Shown: positions 1 through 9,014 of the stretch, one piece after another
How positions within the stretch are numbered: position 1 is the stretch's first letter
Layout of the letters: every line of letters begins with the position of its first letter
Origin: Granulicella mallensis MP5ACTX8
GTDB lineage: Bacteria > Acidobacteriota > Terriglobia > Terriglobales > Acidobacteriaceae
DNA: 64,000 nt
Reading direction: 5' to 3'
Assembly (NCBI RefSeq): GCF_000178955.2
Contig: NC_016631.1
Location: 4,650,001 to 4,714,000 of the forward strand
Program-made: the position numbers and the translations under genes
Notes under the pieces: model-generated
The model's input: only the letters and a program-made list of their open reading frames with translations
Database searches by the model: none
What the model was told of the DNA's origin: nothing

Positions 1-1044
1 TACCGCGAAACGCCCGGCAGCAGGGGCGAAGGCGAAGACCGGCTGCACCGTGAAGCTGTCCAGGGGCTCCTGCCACATCTCATGGGAGTTGAAATCGAAC
101 GCCATCAGCATGGGCCGGTCCACGCTTCCACGACAGCTCAGGGCCACTAACTGGGTGGGGCTCACCAACCGGAGGCCGGGAGGGCAACTGCTGTCGATGG
201 GCGCCAGCTTGATCGTCTTTCCTCCAAAGGGCTCAAACGCAATCGACCATCGGGCGCCCTGCCCGGTATCGTTCGACCGGAGATAGCCGTCGGCACTCAT
301 CGGCAGGTTAATCGTCGAGGCCGAGCGCGCCGATCCCACAAGGGAGCTCGCCAGAGGAGAACCATCCGAGCCCCCACCAGCAATGCGGTAGAAATCGAGA
401 GCGACCATAGAAGACGACGAAGCATCGCCAAGCAAGACCGTCGTTGCGCCGGATTTCTTCGCAGCCTTCGTCTCGATCGTTACCAGCCGGTTATCCGGCG
501 AAACGACCACCGCTTCAACCTGGCCGGAACGATGTGGAAACGGCCTGCGCACAAAAGGCTGATCGGACCTCAGGTTCACCATCGGCGTAAAGGTCCAGAG
601 TGCATTCCCCTCGCGCAGCAGAAAGCGCCCCTCCCCCAGATTCCACAGGTAGCGGCCGTGGTCATGGAGATGCCACTCCGTCCGGGCAAGCACCTTGCCG
701 GAGGGCAGCTCCACCAGGAGAGCGGCAACCATGCGGTCGTCATGATCCGGCGGATCGCCCGGCAGCCGCGGCACCAGGCAGCGCAGGCTGAAGGTCACCA
801 GCAGATGCTCGCTGTCCGCAAAGTGCACCGTCAGCAGGGAGACTCCGGCGTTCAGGAAGTTAGGGGAAGTCCCCGGAAACCCAAGATCTTCGAGGGAGAA
901 CCGGGCCTCGGGAGGGGATTGATGGGAGGGTTCAAACGCCAGCGTCTGCAGCGGCGCCGCAAACACGGCAGCCAGCGGCAGAAGGTACAGAGACCTTCGC
1001 CAGGCTCCATCACAACGCAGTCTCTTTAGCAGGGGAACCAGCAT
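1..1044 (-). CDS. Exported hypothetical protein, possible beta-propeller (3' end outside window)
   Basis: An open frame of 348 codons runs on the minus strand from an ATG at 1044 to the window edge without a stop, so the C-terminus is missing. The N-terminus has basic residues followed by a hydrophobic stretch (LYLLPLAAVFAAPLQTLA), which looks like a signal peptide. The rest is rich in beta-strand-like segments such as VEAVVVSPDNRLVTIETKA and ALLVELPSGKVLARTEWHL. These resemble WD40-like or propeller proteins common in Acidobacteria, but I recognise no catalytic motif. It is divergent from the M13 peptidase gene. The frame is well supported; function is unknown. Confidence 0.72.
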   Translation of the reverse strand, partial: MLVPLLKRLRCDGAWRRSLYLLPLAAVFAAPLQTLAFEPSHQSPPEARFSLEDLGFPGTSPNFLNAGVSLLTVHFADSEHLLVTFSLRCLVPRLPGDPPDHDDRMVAALLVELPSGKVLARTEWHLHDHGRYLWNLGEGRFLLREGNALWTFTPMVNLRSDQPFVRRPFPHRSGQVEAVVVSPDNRLVTIETKAAKKSGATTVLLGDASSSSMVALDFYRIAGGGSDGSPLASSLVGSARSASTINLPMSADGYLRSNDTGQGARWSIAFEPFGGKTIKLAPIDSSCPPGLRLVSPTQLVALSCRGSVDRPMLMAFDFNSHEMWQEPLDSFTVQPVFAFAPAAGRFAV

Positions 1045-1175
1045 CGACGACTCCGCGTACATGTACTCTTGCACAAACGGCTAGCGCGGTGTCCATTGTA
1101 AACCGAAGCCTGACGTCTGCTCACTCTCCAAAAGAACAGGAGAGAAGCGCAAAATTTCTTTAGGGAGTTCCACCC

Positions 1176-3278
1176 ATGAACTACGCATCCCTGCGCATGG
1201 CGGCAATCAGTCCGCTGGCGACAGCCGCGCTCTCGGCCGCATTCCTTCTTGCCACCTGTCCTTCGCCACTCACCGCTCAGAGCCCTGCCAAGGCCGACGC
1301 TCCCCCTGAGACCCACTACGTCCCCGCACCCGCCTTCGATACCTCTTCCATCGACCCAAAGGCCGACCCCTGCAATGACTTCTACAAGTTCGCCTGCGGT
1401 AACTTCGCGGCCAACCACCCCATTCCCTCCGACCAGACCGGCGTCGACCAGTTCTATCTGCTCTACAACGTCAACACGCAGGAGCTGAACGGCATCCTGA
1501 AGAAGTACACCGTGGCCGACCCCTCACGGACCCCGAACGAGCAGAAGATTGGCGACTACTACGCTGCCTGTATGAACACCGACCTGATCGAGCAGCGGGG
1601 CCTCGCGCCGATCCAGCCGCTGCTGGACGCAATCAACAAAGTAAGCCGTCCCGGCCTGCCCTACTTCGCAGGCGAGTTGCAGCGCTATGGCGTGAACGTC
1701 TTCTTCGGCTTCGGAGAGCTCCAGGACTTCAAGGACTCCACCAAACAGGTTGCCTTCATCGATCAGGGCGGACTCGGCCTGCCTGAGCGCGACTACTACA
1801 CACGCACCGGCGACAAGGACAAGACACTCCGCGACCAGTACGTCGCCCACATCACCAAGGTGCTCACCCTTGCCGGTGAAACCCCGCAGCAGGCGGCCCT
1901 GGACGCTAAAAACATCCTCGCCTTCGAGACCACACTCGCGGAGGCCTCGATGACCAACACCGAGCGCCGCGATCCCGAAGCGATCTACCATCCGCAGACG
2001 ATGGCAGCCTTCGAAGCCAGCATCGGCAACGTCCCCTTCGCTCCCTTCTTCGAGGCCATTCACTCCCCCCATATCGATTCCCTCGTCAACGGCAACCCAG
2101 CCTTCTTTCCCAAGATGATCGAAGCTGTTCACAACGCCGATATGCAGACGCTGCGTGCCTACCTCCGCTTCCACGTTGTGGACGAGGCCGCCTCCAACCT
2201 GCCCAAGCGTTTCGACGATGAGCGCTTCGACTTCTACGGACGCAAGCTCAGCGGCCAGCCGGAACAGCGTCCGCGCTGGAAGCGCTGCTCCGCTGCCGTC
2301 GACGGCTCGCTCGGCGAAGCCCTCGGCCAGGTCTACGTCTCGCAGTACTTCGCCGGCGACAGCAAGGCCAAGACACTCGAGATGGTCCACGACATCGAGA
2401 GCGCCATGAACAACGATCTCGACACGCTGGATTGGATGAGTCCCCAGACCAAGGTTCGCGCGAAAGAGAAGCTGCACGCCGTCGCCGACAAGATCGGCTA
2501 CCCCGAACACTGGCGCGACTACTCGAAGCTCAACGTCGCTCCCGACGATGCCTTCGGCAACGCACAGCGCGCCACCGCCTTTGAGAATGACCGCGAACTG
2601 GCAAAAATTGGCCAGCCCATCGACAAGCTCGAGTGGGGTATGACACCGCCGACCGTCAACGCCTACTACGACCCCAGCATGAACAACATCAACTTCCCCG
2701 CCGGGATCCTGCAGCCCGCATTCTATGACGCCAAGGCCGATGTCGCCGTGAACTACGGTCATATCGGTGCCGTCATCGGCCACGAACTGACGCACGGCTT
2801 CGACGACCAGGGCCGGAAGTTCGACGCCACAGGCAACATGACCGACTGGTGGACAGCCGAGGACGCCAAGAAGTTCGAGTCTCGTGCCGGTTGCCTGGTT
2901 AACGAGTACGGCAGCTTCACCGCCGTCGACGATGTCAAGGTCAACGGCAAGCTTACGCTGGGTGAAAACACCGCCGACAACGGCGGCCTGGTGCTGGCGT
3001 ACATGGCCTATGTGGCTCGCGCAAAGAAGGACGGGTTAGACATCAACAAGAAGATCGACGGCTATACCGGACCGCAGCGCTTCTACATCGCGTTTGCACA
3101 GAACTGGTGCGAGAATGCGCGTCCCGAACAGGTTCGTCAGCAGGTGCTCACCGACGGACACTCGCCAGACCACTTCCGCGCCAACGGAGCCATCGTCAAC
3201 CAACCCGGCTTCGCTCCCGCGTTCGGCTGCAAGAAGGCCTCACCCATGGTTCCAGCCGACGCCTGCCGAATCTGGTAA
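1176..3278 (+). CDS. M13 family zinc metallopeptidase (PepO/neprilysin type), exported
   Basis: A 700-residue protein with an N-terminal signal peptide (about residues 1-35) and the full length of the M13 family. The zinc site is visible as HELTH at residues 536-540, preceded by VNYGHIGAVIG, with the third ligand E597 in GENTADNGG. The substrate-binding NAYY motif and the C-terminal CRIW ending, the M13 signature terminus, are also present. M13 enzymes cleave oligopeptides, here probably in the periplasm. The ATG at 1176 follows a GGGAG ribosome-binding site. Stand-alone gene, divergent from the partial gene at the left edge. Family assignment is secure; the natural substrate is not known. 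Confidence 0.95.
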   Translation: MNYASLRMAAISPLATAALSAAFLLATCPSPLTAQSPAKADAPPETHYVPAPAFDTSSIDPKADPCNDFYKFACGNFAANHPIPSDQTGVDQFYLLYNVNTQELNGILKKYTVADPSRTPNEQKIGDYYAACMNTDLIEQRGLAPIQPLLDAINKVSRPGLPYFAGELQRYGVNVFFGFGELQDFKDSTKQVAFIDQGGLGLPERDYYTRTGDKDKTLRDQYVAHITKVLTLAGETPQQAALDAKNILAFETTLAEASMTNTERRDPEAIYHPQTMAAFEASIGNVPFAPFFEAIHSPHIDSLVNGNPAFFPKMIEAVHNADMQTLRAYLRFHVVDEAASNLPKRFDDERFDFYGRKLSGQPEQRPRWKRCSAAVDGSLGEALGQVYVSQYFAGDSKAKTLEMVHDIESAMNNDLDTLDWMSPQTKVRAKEKLHAVADKIGYPEHWRDYSKLNVAPDDAFGNAQRATAFENDRELAKIGQPIDKLEWGMTPPTVNAYYDPSMNNINFPAGILQPAFYDAKADVAVNYGHIGAVIGHELTHGFDDQGRKFDATGNMTDWWTAEDAKKFESRAGCLVNEYGSFTAVDDVKVNGKLTLGENTADNGGLVLAYMAYVARAKKDGLDINKKIDGYTGPQRFYIAFAQNWCENARPEQVRQQVLTDGHSPDHFRANGAIVNQPGFAPAFGCKKASPMVPADACRIW

Positions 3279-3285
3279 AGAAAAC

Positions 3286-3362
3286 AGAGTGTAGAGGTTA
3301 GAGCTTAGAGGATAGAAAAGGCGTGGTTTTCTCTACACTCTATCCTCTACTCTCTATCCTCT
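3286..3362. repeat. Inverted repeat in short gap, possible terminator
   Basis: An 11-bp arm (agagtgtagag, 3286-3296) is repeated inverted at 3331-3341. Further copies of tatcctct lie at 3341-3348 and 3355-3362, matching inverted agaggata near 3307. The structure lies between the M13 peptidase and the transporter gene and may end the peptidase transcript. Its arms are AT-containing and not followed by a clean T-run, so a repeat remnant is also possible. Confidence 0.45.
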
Positions 3363-3384
3363 GTCTCTCATGCGAAAGTAGACT

Positions 3385-4296
3385 GTGCCCCGTCTCGCCC
3401 CCAATCGCTCTCTTGGCTTCGCCGCCTGTGCCCTTGCAAGTACCTTCTGGGGTTGTGGATTCTTCTTCGGCAAGATCGCTCTTGCCGAGATGAACGTGGG
3501 TTCGATGGTGCTTTATCGCTTCCTGTTTGCCACGCTCGGCCTGCTGCCGCTGCTGCTCACCCATCGTCCCGGGCTCAACTCCACCGAGTGGCGCACACTG
3601 CTCATCTGCACCTTTCTCGGCGTGCCGATGCAGTTCCTGGTACAGTTCCGCGGTCTCTCGCTGACCACCGTCTCCCACGCCTCACTCATGGTTGGAACCC
3701 TGCCGGTGATCCTCGCCGTCGGCGCCGTGCTCTTCATGCACGAACGCATGCAGAAGCTCGGCTGGGTGGCCCTCGTCCTCTCGACCGCGGGCGCTGCCTT
3801 GATCGCACTCGGCGGGCACCACAGCACCGAGACCGGCGGCCCATCCCTCAACGGAGATCTGCTCGTCGTTGCCTCCATGGTCATCTCGCTCTTCTGGATC
3901 CTGCTCAACAAGGGCCTGGTCAAACGACATAGCCCGATTATGATTACAGCCTATGGCCTGGCCCTCGGGACAACCATGCTGGCGCTTTACGTTCCCCTTG
4001 CGTACGGCCCGCCACCTGTTCATGGAGTTTCGTTGAAGGCCTGGGCAGCGCTGGCGGCAAGCGGTCTTCTCTGCACAGCCACGACTTCTCTGCTCTGGAA
4101 CTGGGGGATGACACAGGTACCCGCCTCGCAGGCCGGCGTGCTGCTCAACATGGAGCCCCTGATGGGTTCGCTGCTCGGCGTCTTCCTCCTGCATGAGCAT
4201 CTGGGACCATCCGCGTTCGTGGGAGGAGCCATGATTATCGGTGCAGCAATCGTCCTGACCACGCTCTCTCCGGCGCCCGCACTTGAGCCGCTTTGA
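3385..4296 (+). CDS. DMT superfamily (EamA) transporter
   Basis: A 303-residue polytopic membrane protein starting at GTG (3385), with about ten hydrophobic segments arranged as two EamA repeats (roughly residues 10-140 and 155-295). Typical EamA stretches are visible: STFWGCGFFFGKIAL in the first helix and MEPLMGSLLGVFLLHEHL in the second repeat. Members export metabolites such as amino acids or drugs across the inner membrane; the substrate cannot be read from sequence. It is close to the usual 290-310 residues. Confidence 0.9.
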   Translation: MPRLAPNRSLGFAACALASTFWGCGFFFGKIALAEMNVGSMVLYRFLFATLGLLPLLLTHRPGLNSTEWRTLLICTFLGVPMQFLVQFRGLSLTTVSHASLMVGTLPVILAVGAVLFMHERMQKLGWVALVLSTAGAALIALGGHHSTETGGPSLNGDLLVVASMVISLFWILLNKGLVKRHSPIMITAYGLALGTTMLALYVPLAYGPPPVHGVSLKAWAALAASGLLCTATTSLLWNWGMTQVPASQAGVLLNMEPLMGSLLGVFLLHEHLGPSAFVGGAMIIGAAIVLTTLSPAPALEPL

Positions 4297-4380
4297 GTTC
4301 TTTGCACAAAAACACACGGGTCTTTGCTACTATTCTGCGGTAACCCTGCGCCCTTAATTCCTTACCGATCGGAGACTCTT

Positions 4381-4899
4381 ATGTTGAAACTGCGATTTGC
4401 TCTACCCGCACTCGCTGCCGCGCTCTTCTGTTGTCACGTATCTCTCGCCCAGGCCCCCGCCGGAGCTCCTGCCGGATCGACCGGCCAGTGCAAGGACGGC
4501 ACCTACTCCACGGCCGCCACCAAGGCCGGCGCCTGCCGCGGCCACAAGGGCGTGCAGCAGTGGTTCACCGCCTCTGCGGCAACTCCGGCCAAGCCTGCCG
4601 CAGCCGCCCCTGCCAAGTCCAATCCGGCACCCGCTCCTGCAGCAGCCCCCCAGTCTTCCACGACGATGATGATGGCCCCGGCTCCGTCTTCGAAGCCCGC
4701 GAAGTCTATGCCCGCGCCCTCGGCAACAGCCGCCCCCGGCGGCGGCCCAAACATGGTTTGGGTCAACACGGCGAGCAACGTCTACCACTGCCCCAGCGAC
4801 CGCTACTACGGCAAGACCAAGGCCGGTAAGTACATGACCGAAGCCGACGCCAAAGCCGCAGGCGCTCACGGACAAAAAGGCGAGACCTGCTTCAAGTAG
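4381..4899 (+). CDS. Small secreted DUF3761-like protein with Ala/Pro-rich linker
   Basis: A 172-residue exported protein. I choose the ATG at 4381, after GGAG and before the signal peptide MLKLRFALPALAAALFC, over an upstream in-frame start at 4324. After the signal comes a short cysteine-containing module (GQCKDGTYSTAATKAGACRG) typical of DUF3761, then about 75 residues of Ala/Pro/Ser-rich linker, then a second cysteine-containing segment (YHCPSDRYYGKTKAG to ETCFK) of the kind seen in many acidobacterial secreted proteins. No enzymatic function is known. It ends just before a strong hairpin terminator. Confidence 0.82.
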   Translation: MLKLRFALPALAAALFCCHVSLAQAPAGAPAGSTGQCKDGTYSTAATKAGACRGHKGVQQWFTASAATPAKPAAAAPAKSNPAPAPAAAPQSSTTMMMAPAPSSKPAKSMPAPSATAAPGGGPNMVWVNTASNVYHCPSDRYYGKTKAGKYMTEADAKAAGAHGQKGETCFK

Positions 4900-4914
4900 C
4901 CCTTGTTCGATAAC

Positions 4915-4945
4915 AAACGGCCCCTCGGTGGGGCCGTTTGCTTTT
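4915..4945 (+). terminator. Rho-independent terminator
   Basis: A GC-rich hairpin (arms aaacggcccc and ggggccgttt around a five-base loop) is followed by gctttt, 16 bases after the stop of the DUF3761-like gene. Confidence 0.85.
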
Positions 4946-4989
4946 GCAGCTTTACACTTGTCCCATCACCATCGCCCTACACTTGACCC

Positions 4990-7182
4990 ATGCCGATCGT
5001 ACAAATCACAGGATTCCGTTCCGCGCTCCTTCGGACGCACTGGGGTAGAGGCCTGCGCGCCGGTCTTGCAGTCGGCGGCGCCATGCTGGTCTGCTACGTT
5101 CTCGGCAAACCCATGGGATGGGCTGCGCTGGGCGGTCTTCAGGTCATCATGGCCGATAACGGCGGCCCGTATCGCTCGCGCCTGGCCAACATCGTAACCG
5201 TGCTGCTGGGAGGCTCGATTGCGGTCGCACTCGGGGTGATCGCAGGCGTCAATCTTCCCGTTGCCATCCTGATCAGCCTTGTCTTTTGCTTTGTCGCCAC
5301 ACTGGCTCGCGTACTTTCGCAGCCTCTGGCCTCGTCCAGCGTGACCATCCTGGTTGCCTACATCGTCGCTTTTGGCAGCTCGCAGCATACGTTTTCCTAT
5401 GGCCTGATCAGTACGGGCTACTTCGTCTTCGGAGGCCTGTGGGCCTCATTACTCGCCCTGCTGCTCTGGCCGGCGGACCCGTTTCGCCCGGCGCGCAACG
5501 CCGTCGCCGACGTCTACGCCACCCTCAACGAGTTCATCCGCGCTCTCCCCGCAGCCCATACCGCGGAAGGCCAACCGCACTTCCATGAAGTGCTGGCACG
5601 CCTCCGCCTTCGCATTGAAGAGGCCCAACTGGCGCTGGCAGCAACGCCGGCCCGCATGACCTCACGCACCATCCGCGCGCGCAATCTGTCCGTCCTGAAC
5701 GAGAGCGCCGACCTGCTGACAGCCCGCATCATGCGGTTTGCCGAACTCGGCTCCAGGTCGGCGGACGGCAACCACCTCACCGCGGATGCGCCCCTGCATC
5801 TCCCCGAGATCACCACCTGGCTGCTGACCTCGCTCGCCCCTATCGAATCCGCGCTGCGCCAGCGCCCTGTCGATCACGAAGCAGCCTTCGCGCCGGAAGG
5901 ATCGCTTTCGGTAGAGCTGCATCGAACCTTCGCGCGTCTGAAAACCGCTGTTGGCGACACCTCAACCTCCGATTCCAGGGCCCATCTCGTCTCGGCGTTG
6001 CTCGACTCTCTGCTCATCTTCGAAGTCACTTATGAGGCCGTTCGAGCGATCTGGTCCGGCGTCGAGCCGCGCAGCCGGGAGGCCGCAAGGCTGCGTAACT
6101 CCGGCCTAGAAGATGTCGCCACAAAGGTCTCTGCTCCCATGCTCTGGACCGAGACGCTCCGCGCCAACCTCACCCTGCGCTCCATCATGTTTCGCCATGC
6201 GCTGCGCCTCTCGACTGTGGTGGCCATTGACGTCCTGCTGATTCACTTCACGAGAATTCAGCATGGCTACTGGCTCGCGATGACCTCCATCATCGTGCTC
6301 CAGCCCTACGCGGGCGAGACCGTGCGCCGATCGGGCGAACGCACGATCGGAACCGTCGCCGGGGCTGCGGTCGCGTCAATGCTGGCAGCCGTCATCTACG
6401 GCCAGGCCGGGCTGCTCGTAGCCATTACCATCGGCTCGATTCTCGCCGTGGCCTTTTACGCGGTCGACTACGCCTGGTACTGCTTCTTTCTGACCCCGAC
6501 GGTCGTCCTTATGACGCTTCCGCACCTGCGCGACTGGCACTTTGCCGCCGTGCGCCTGGAGATGACCGGCCTCGGCGCGCTGGTCTCCGTCCTGGCCATG
6601 CTCCTGCTCTGGCCGGAGCGCGAGAGTCTGCAGCTTCCCAGCCTGCTCGCCCGAGGCACCGCGGCGGACGCCACGTATTTGCGCACCATGCTCATTTTTT
6701 GGCAGAAGTCGGACAATGACTCTATCGACGCCAGGATCACCGCCGAGCGATCGCTGCTGGCCCCGGCACGACGCCTCTGCGGGCTTACCGTCAACGATGC
6801 CGAAGAGACGCTCGACCACGCATTACTCGAACACTCCATCCCGCTCAATCCGGCCAAGGCCCGCACCGAGATCCTCAACCGCGCCGCGCTCACCTTCACC
6901 ACCTACCTGCGCCGTCTAACCCAGACCATCACGACGCTGGCGGCCATCGGCTATGGCGGTGAAGAAGAGACCAGTCGCCTCATCGCACGCTTTGCGGAGC
7001 GGCTCGACGCCGTCTCCCGTGCGCTCGAACAGCACGAATCCTTCGTCGCAGTCGAGACGACCGACGATTCAGTACCCACGCTGCAGGATTCGTTTTCAGG
7101 ACAGCAACTCCGCCGTCTCGAGCGTCAGATCTCCGTGCTCGAACGCACCGCCAGCGAACTCGCCGCCATTAAACTGGCGTAA
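4990..7182 (+). CDS. FUSC family inner-membrane protein (aromatic acid exporter type)
   Basis: A 730-residue protein with two blocks of closely spaced transmembrane helices (about residues 20-160 and 395-535), each followed by a cytoplasmic alpha-helical region. This is the YccS/YhfK/AaeB-like FUSC layout. The second block begins with LRSIMFRHALRLSTVVAIDV and contains HGYWLAMTSIIVLQPY, the signature of the FUSC_2 domain. Relatives export aromatic carboxylic acids or have undefined envelope roles. The 3' end overlaps the convergent threonine-synthase-like gene by 14 bases. The substrate is unknown. Confidence 0.9.
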   Translation: MPIVQITGFRSALLRTHWGRGLRAGLAVGGAMLVCYVLGKPMGWAALGGLQVIMADNGGPYRSRLANIVTVLLGGSIAVALGVIAGVNLPVAILISLVFCFVATLARVLSQPLASSSVTILVAYIVAFGSSQHTFSYGLISTGYFVFGGLWASLLALLLWPADPFRPARNAVADVYATLNEFIRALPAAHTAEGQPHFHEVLARLRLRIEEAQLALAATPARMTSRTIRARNLSVLNESADLLTARIMRFAELGSRSADGNHLTADAPLHLPEITTWLLTSLAPIESALRQRPVDHEAAFAPEGSLSVELHRTFARLKTAVGDTSTSDSRAHLVSALLDSLLIFEVTYEAVRAIWSGVEPRSREAARLRNSGLEDVATKVSAPMLWTETLRANLTLRSIMFRHALRLSTVVAIDVLLIHFTRIQHGYWLAMTSIIVLQPYAGETVRRSGERTIGTVAGAAVASMLAAVIYGQAGLLVAITIGSILAVAFYAVDYAWYCFFLTPTVVLMTLPHLRDWHFAAVRLEMTGLGALVSVLAMLLLWPERESLQLPSLLARGTAADATYLRTMLIFWQKSDNDSIDARITAERSLLAPARRLCGLTVNDAEETLDHALLEHSIPLNPAKARTEILNRAALTFTTYLRRLTQTITTLAAIGYGGEEETSRLIARFAERLDAVSRALEQHESFVAVETTDDSVPTLQDSFSGQQLRRLERQISVLERTASELAAIKLA

Positions 7183-8425
7183 TAATCCCACCCACCGGCA
7201 AGGATGTAGGCAGAGAGCCGGGGCGGCGCAGATGCATCGCCTCCGCCACCACATCGGTGTACTTCAGACCCGCGCCGGTGTTGAACAGAACGACCCGTTC
7301 ACCGGGCTTGATCTCACCGCTCGCCAGCAGCGTGTCATAGGCCACCGTCGCCGCTGCGCCTTCGGGAGAAAGAAACAGCCCTTCGTGCTTCGCCCAGTCG
7401 AGGATCGACGCGAGGATCGCAGCATCGTCCGACGCCACCACGCTTCCGCCGGAAGCACGCACGATGTCGAGGATCAGCCGGTCGCCATACGGCTTCGGCA
7501 CGCGCAGACCGGCGGCAAAGGTCTCGGCGTTGGCAAAGAACTCGCTAGCGCTGTTGCCCTCGTCATAGGCCTTCGCTACCGGAGCGCAGCCTGAGGCCTG
7601 CAGGGCATACATGCGCGGACGCTTTCCGCTCACCCAACCGAGCTGCTCCATCTCCTCGAACGCCTTCCACATGCCGATGAGCCCAACCCCGCCACCCGTC
7701 GGATAAAACACCGCGTCGGGATATTCCCAACCAAGCTGTTCGACGAGCTCATAGCCCATTGTCTTCTTGCCTTCCACGCGGAACGGCTCCTTGAGCGTCG
7801 AGATGTCGAACCAGACATCCTCCGCCGCCACACCGCTCTCACGCTGCTGCTTGATCCGTTCGCCCACCATACGAGCACAATCGGAGATCAACCCATCCAC
7901 CATCGTCACGGCCGAGCCGTAGAGCACGCCTTCGAGATAGTTGGCGAACGGCACATCCTTGGGCATGAAGATATGCGCGGCGATCTGCCCCGCAGCCGCA
8001 TAGGCCGCCAGCGCTCCTGCCGCATTGCCCGCCGAAGGCACGGCGAGGTGCCGCAGGCCATAGTGCTTCGCCATCGTCACGGCCATCGCCAGGCCGCGGG
8101 CCTTGAAGGTTCCGGTAGGGTTCGCCCCCTCTTCCTTGACGAAGAGGCCCGGATAGCGGCGACTGTGAATCATCGGCGTCCAGCCTTCTCCAAGCGTCAC
8201 CGGCGCCGCATCCGGCAGAACATCCGCGTAGCGCCACATCCCCAGACTCGCGGGCGAGGCCGCGGCCAGCGCAGCCGCATGTTCGCGACGGGCCGTCTTC
8301 CGCAGCGCATCCATGTCATAGCGAACGTAGAGAGACCCGGCGTCGATAGGACAAAGGGTCTGGGGGGTGTCGGCAGGGAGACGGTGGAAGCAAAGAGCGC
8401 ACTCGAGGTAAGCAATGGCAGGCAT
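7169..8425 (-). CDS. thrC: Threonine synthase-like PLP enzyme with N-terminal cysteine-rich stretch
   Basis: A fold-type II PLP enzyme of 418 residues from the ATG at 8425; an in-frame GTG at 8458 would add 11 residues. The protein opens with AYLECALCF and a later cysteine (QTLCPIDAG), like the zinc-ribbon start of many threonine synthases. PLP-lysine lies in NPTGTFKARG, and the phosphate-binding glycine loop in PTGGGVGLIGMW. Threonine synthase converts O-phosphohomoserine to threonine; cysteate synthase and other paralogues look alike, so the reaction is inferred. It is divergent from the ParD-like gene and convergent with the FUSC gene. Confidence 0.85.
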   Translation of the reverse strand: MPAIAYLECALCFHRLPADTPQTLCPIDAGSLYVRYDMDALRKTARREHAAALAAASPASLGMWRYADVLPDAAPVTLGEGWTPMIHSRRYPGLFVKEEGANPTGTFKARGLAMAVTMAKHYGLRHLAVPSAGNAAGALAAYAAAGQIAAHIFMPKDVPFANYLEGVLYGSAVTMVDGLISDCARMVGERIKQQRESGVAAEDVWFDISTLKEPFRVEGKKTMGYELVEQLGWEYPDAVFYPTGGGVGLIGMWKAFEEMEQLGWVSGKRPRMYALQASGCAPVAKAYDEGNSASEFFANAETFAAGLRVPKPYGDRLILDIVRASGGSVVASDDAAILASILDWAKHEGLFLSPEGAAATVAYDTLLASGEIKPGERVVLFNTGAGLKYTDVVAEAMHLRRPGSLPTSLPVGGIITPV

Positions 8426-8522
8426 CTCTTTGATGTTAACGCTCCCTTGCCACCGCACAAAGCAAATTGAGGATTAAGGAGCTTTTCTTACCCTGATTTA
8501 CAATCTCAACAGGAGGATATCC

Positions 8523-8696
8523 ATGTTTCGCGACAAGCCAAAGGAACCTCCCAGCTTTTCGACGCAGGAAGAATTAGAGACGCTTCTGCTAGAAGGACTC
8601 GAGAGCGGTGAGCCAATCCCTGTAACTCCTCAGTTCTGGCGTGACCTTGAATTGGAGTTGGAGTACCGGCAGAATTCCCGCCGAAAGGCTTCATGA
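8523..8696 (+). CDS. ParD-like antitoxin
   Basis: A 57-residue acidic protein. It starts at ATG 8523 behind a strong AGGAGG ribosome-binding site six bases upstream. Its middle part, EELETLLLEGLESGEPIPVT, followed by FWRDLELELE, resembles the C-terminal half of short ParD-type antitoxins that wrap ParE/RelE toxins. Its stop overlaps the next start (ATGA at 8693), the usual antitoxin-toxin coupling. A TTTACAATCT stretch about 20 bases upstream could be a -10 region. The partner toxin frame is broken, so the antitoxin may be a relic. Confidence 0.75.
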   Translation: MFRDKPKEPPSFSTQEELETLLLEGLESGEPIPVTPQFWRDLELELEYRQNSRRKAS

Positions 8697-9014
8697 TCGC
8701 GAGGATATCGCCAGCAGCAGCAAATGACCTTCTCACGATCGCCGACTACCTGGATTTCAATACTATTTCGGGAACCTTAGGCAACGCCTTCTTGAAATCA
8801 TCCGCAATAACCATCACGCAGATCGAAAGTTATCCTGATCTCGGACGAGTGAGGGTCACTTCCAACCCTCGGTTGGGAGATATTCGTTCTCTAAGTCTCG
8901 ATTCTCCCTTCCAAATATTTGATCTTCTATCGTTTGGAGACTCAAGGGATCTTGGTCTTGAGAGTGCTGCACGGTGCACAAAATTTAAAACGGATTCTCG
9001 GAGTAACCTCGTGA
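8693..9014 (+). pseudogene. ParE/RelE toxin remnant, frameshifted
   Basis: The frame opening at 8693 reads like the first two thirds of a ParE toxin (MIARISPAAANDLLTIADYL ... RSLSLDSPFQ). At about 8912 the ParE C-terminus continues in the +1 frame as KYLIFYRLETQGILVLRVLH, then GAQNLKRIL, ending at a TGA at 9012-9014. In the original frame the sequence turns into unrelated residues and runs without a stop into the HAD hydrolase. A 2-base loss or 1-base gain near 8912 explains this. The toxin is probably dead, unless the shift is a sequencing error. Confidence 0.82.

Noticed and set aside
532..1029. 165-residue plus-strand frame
   Set aside because: It is antisense to the exported protein at 1-1044 and rich in Gln/Arg/His, typical of a shadow.
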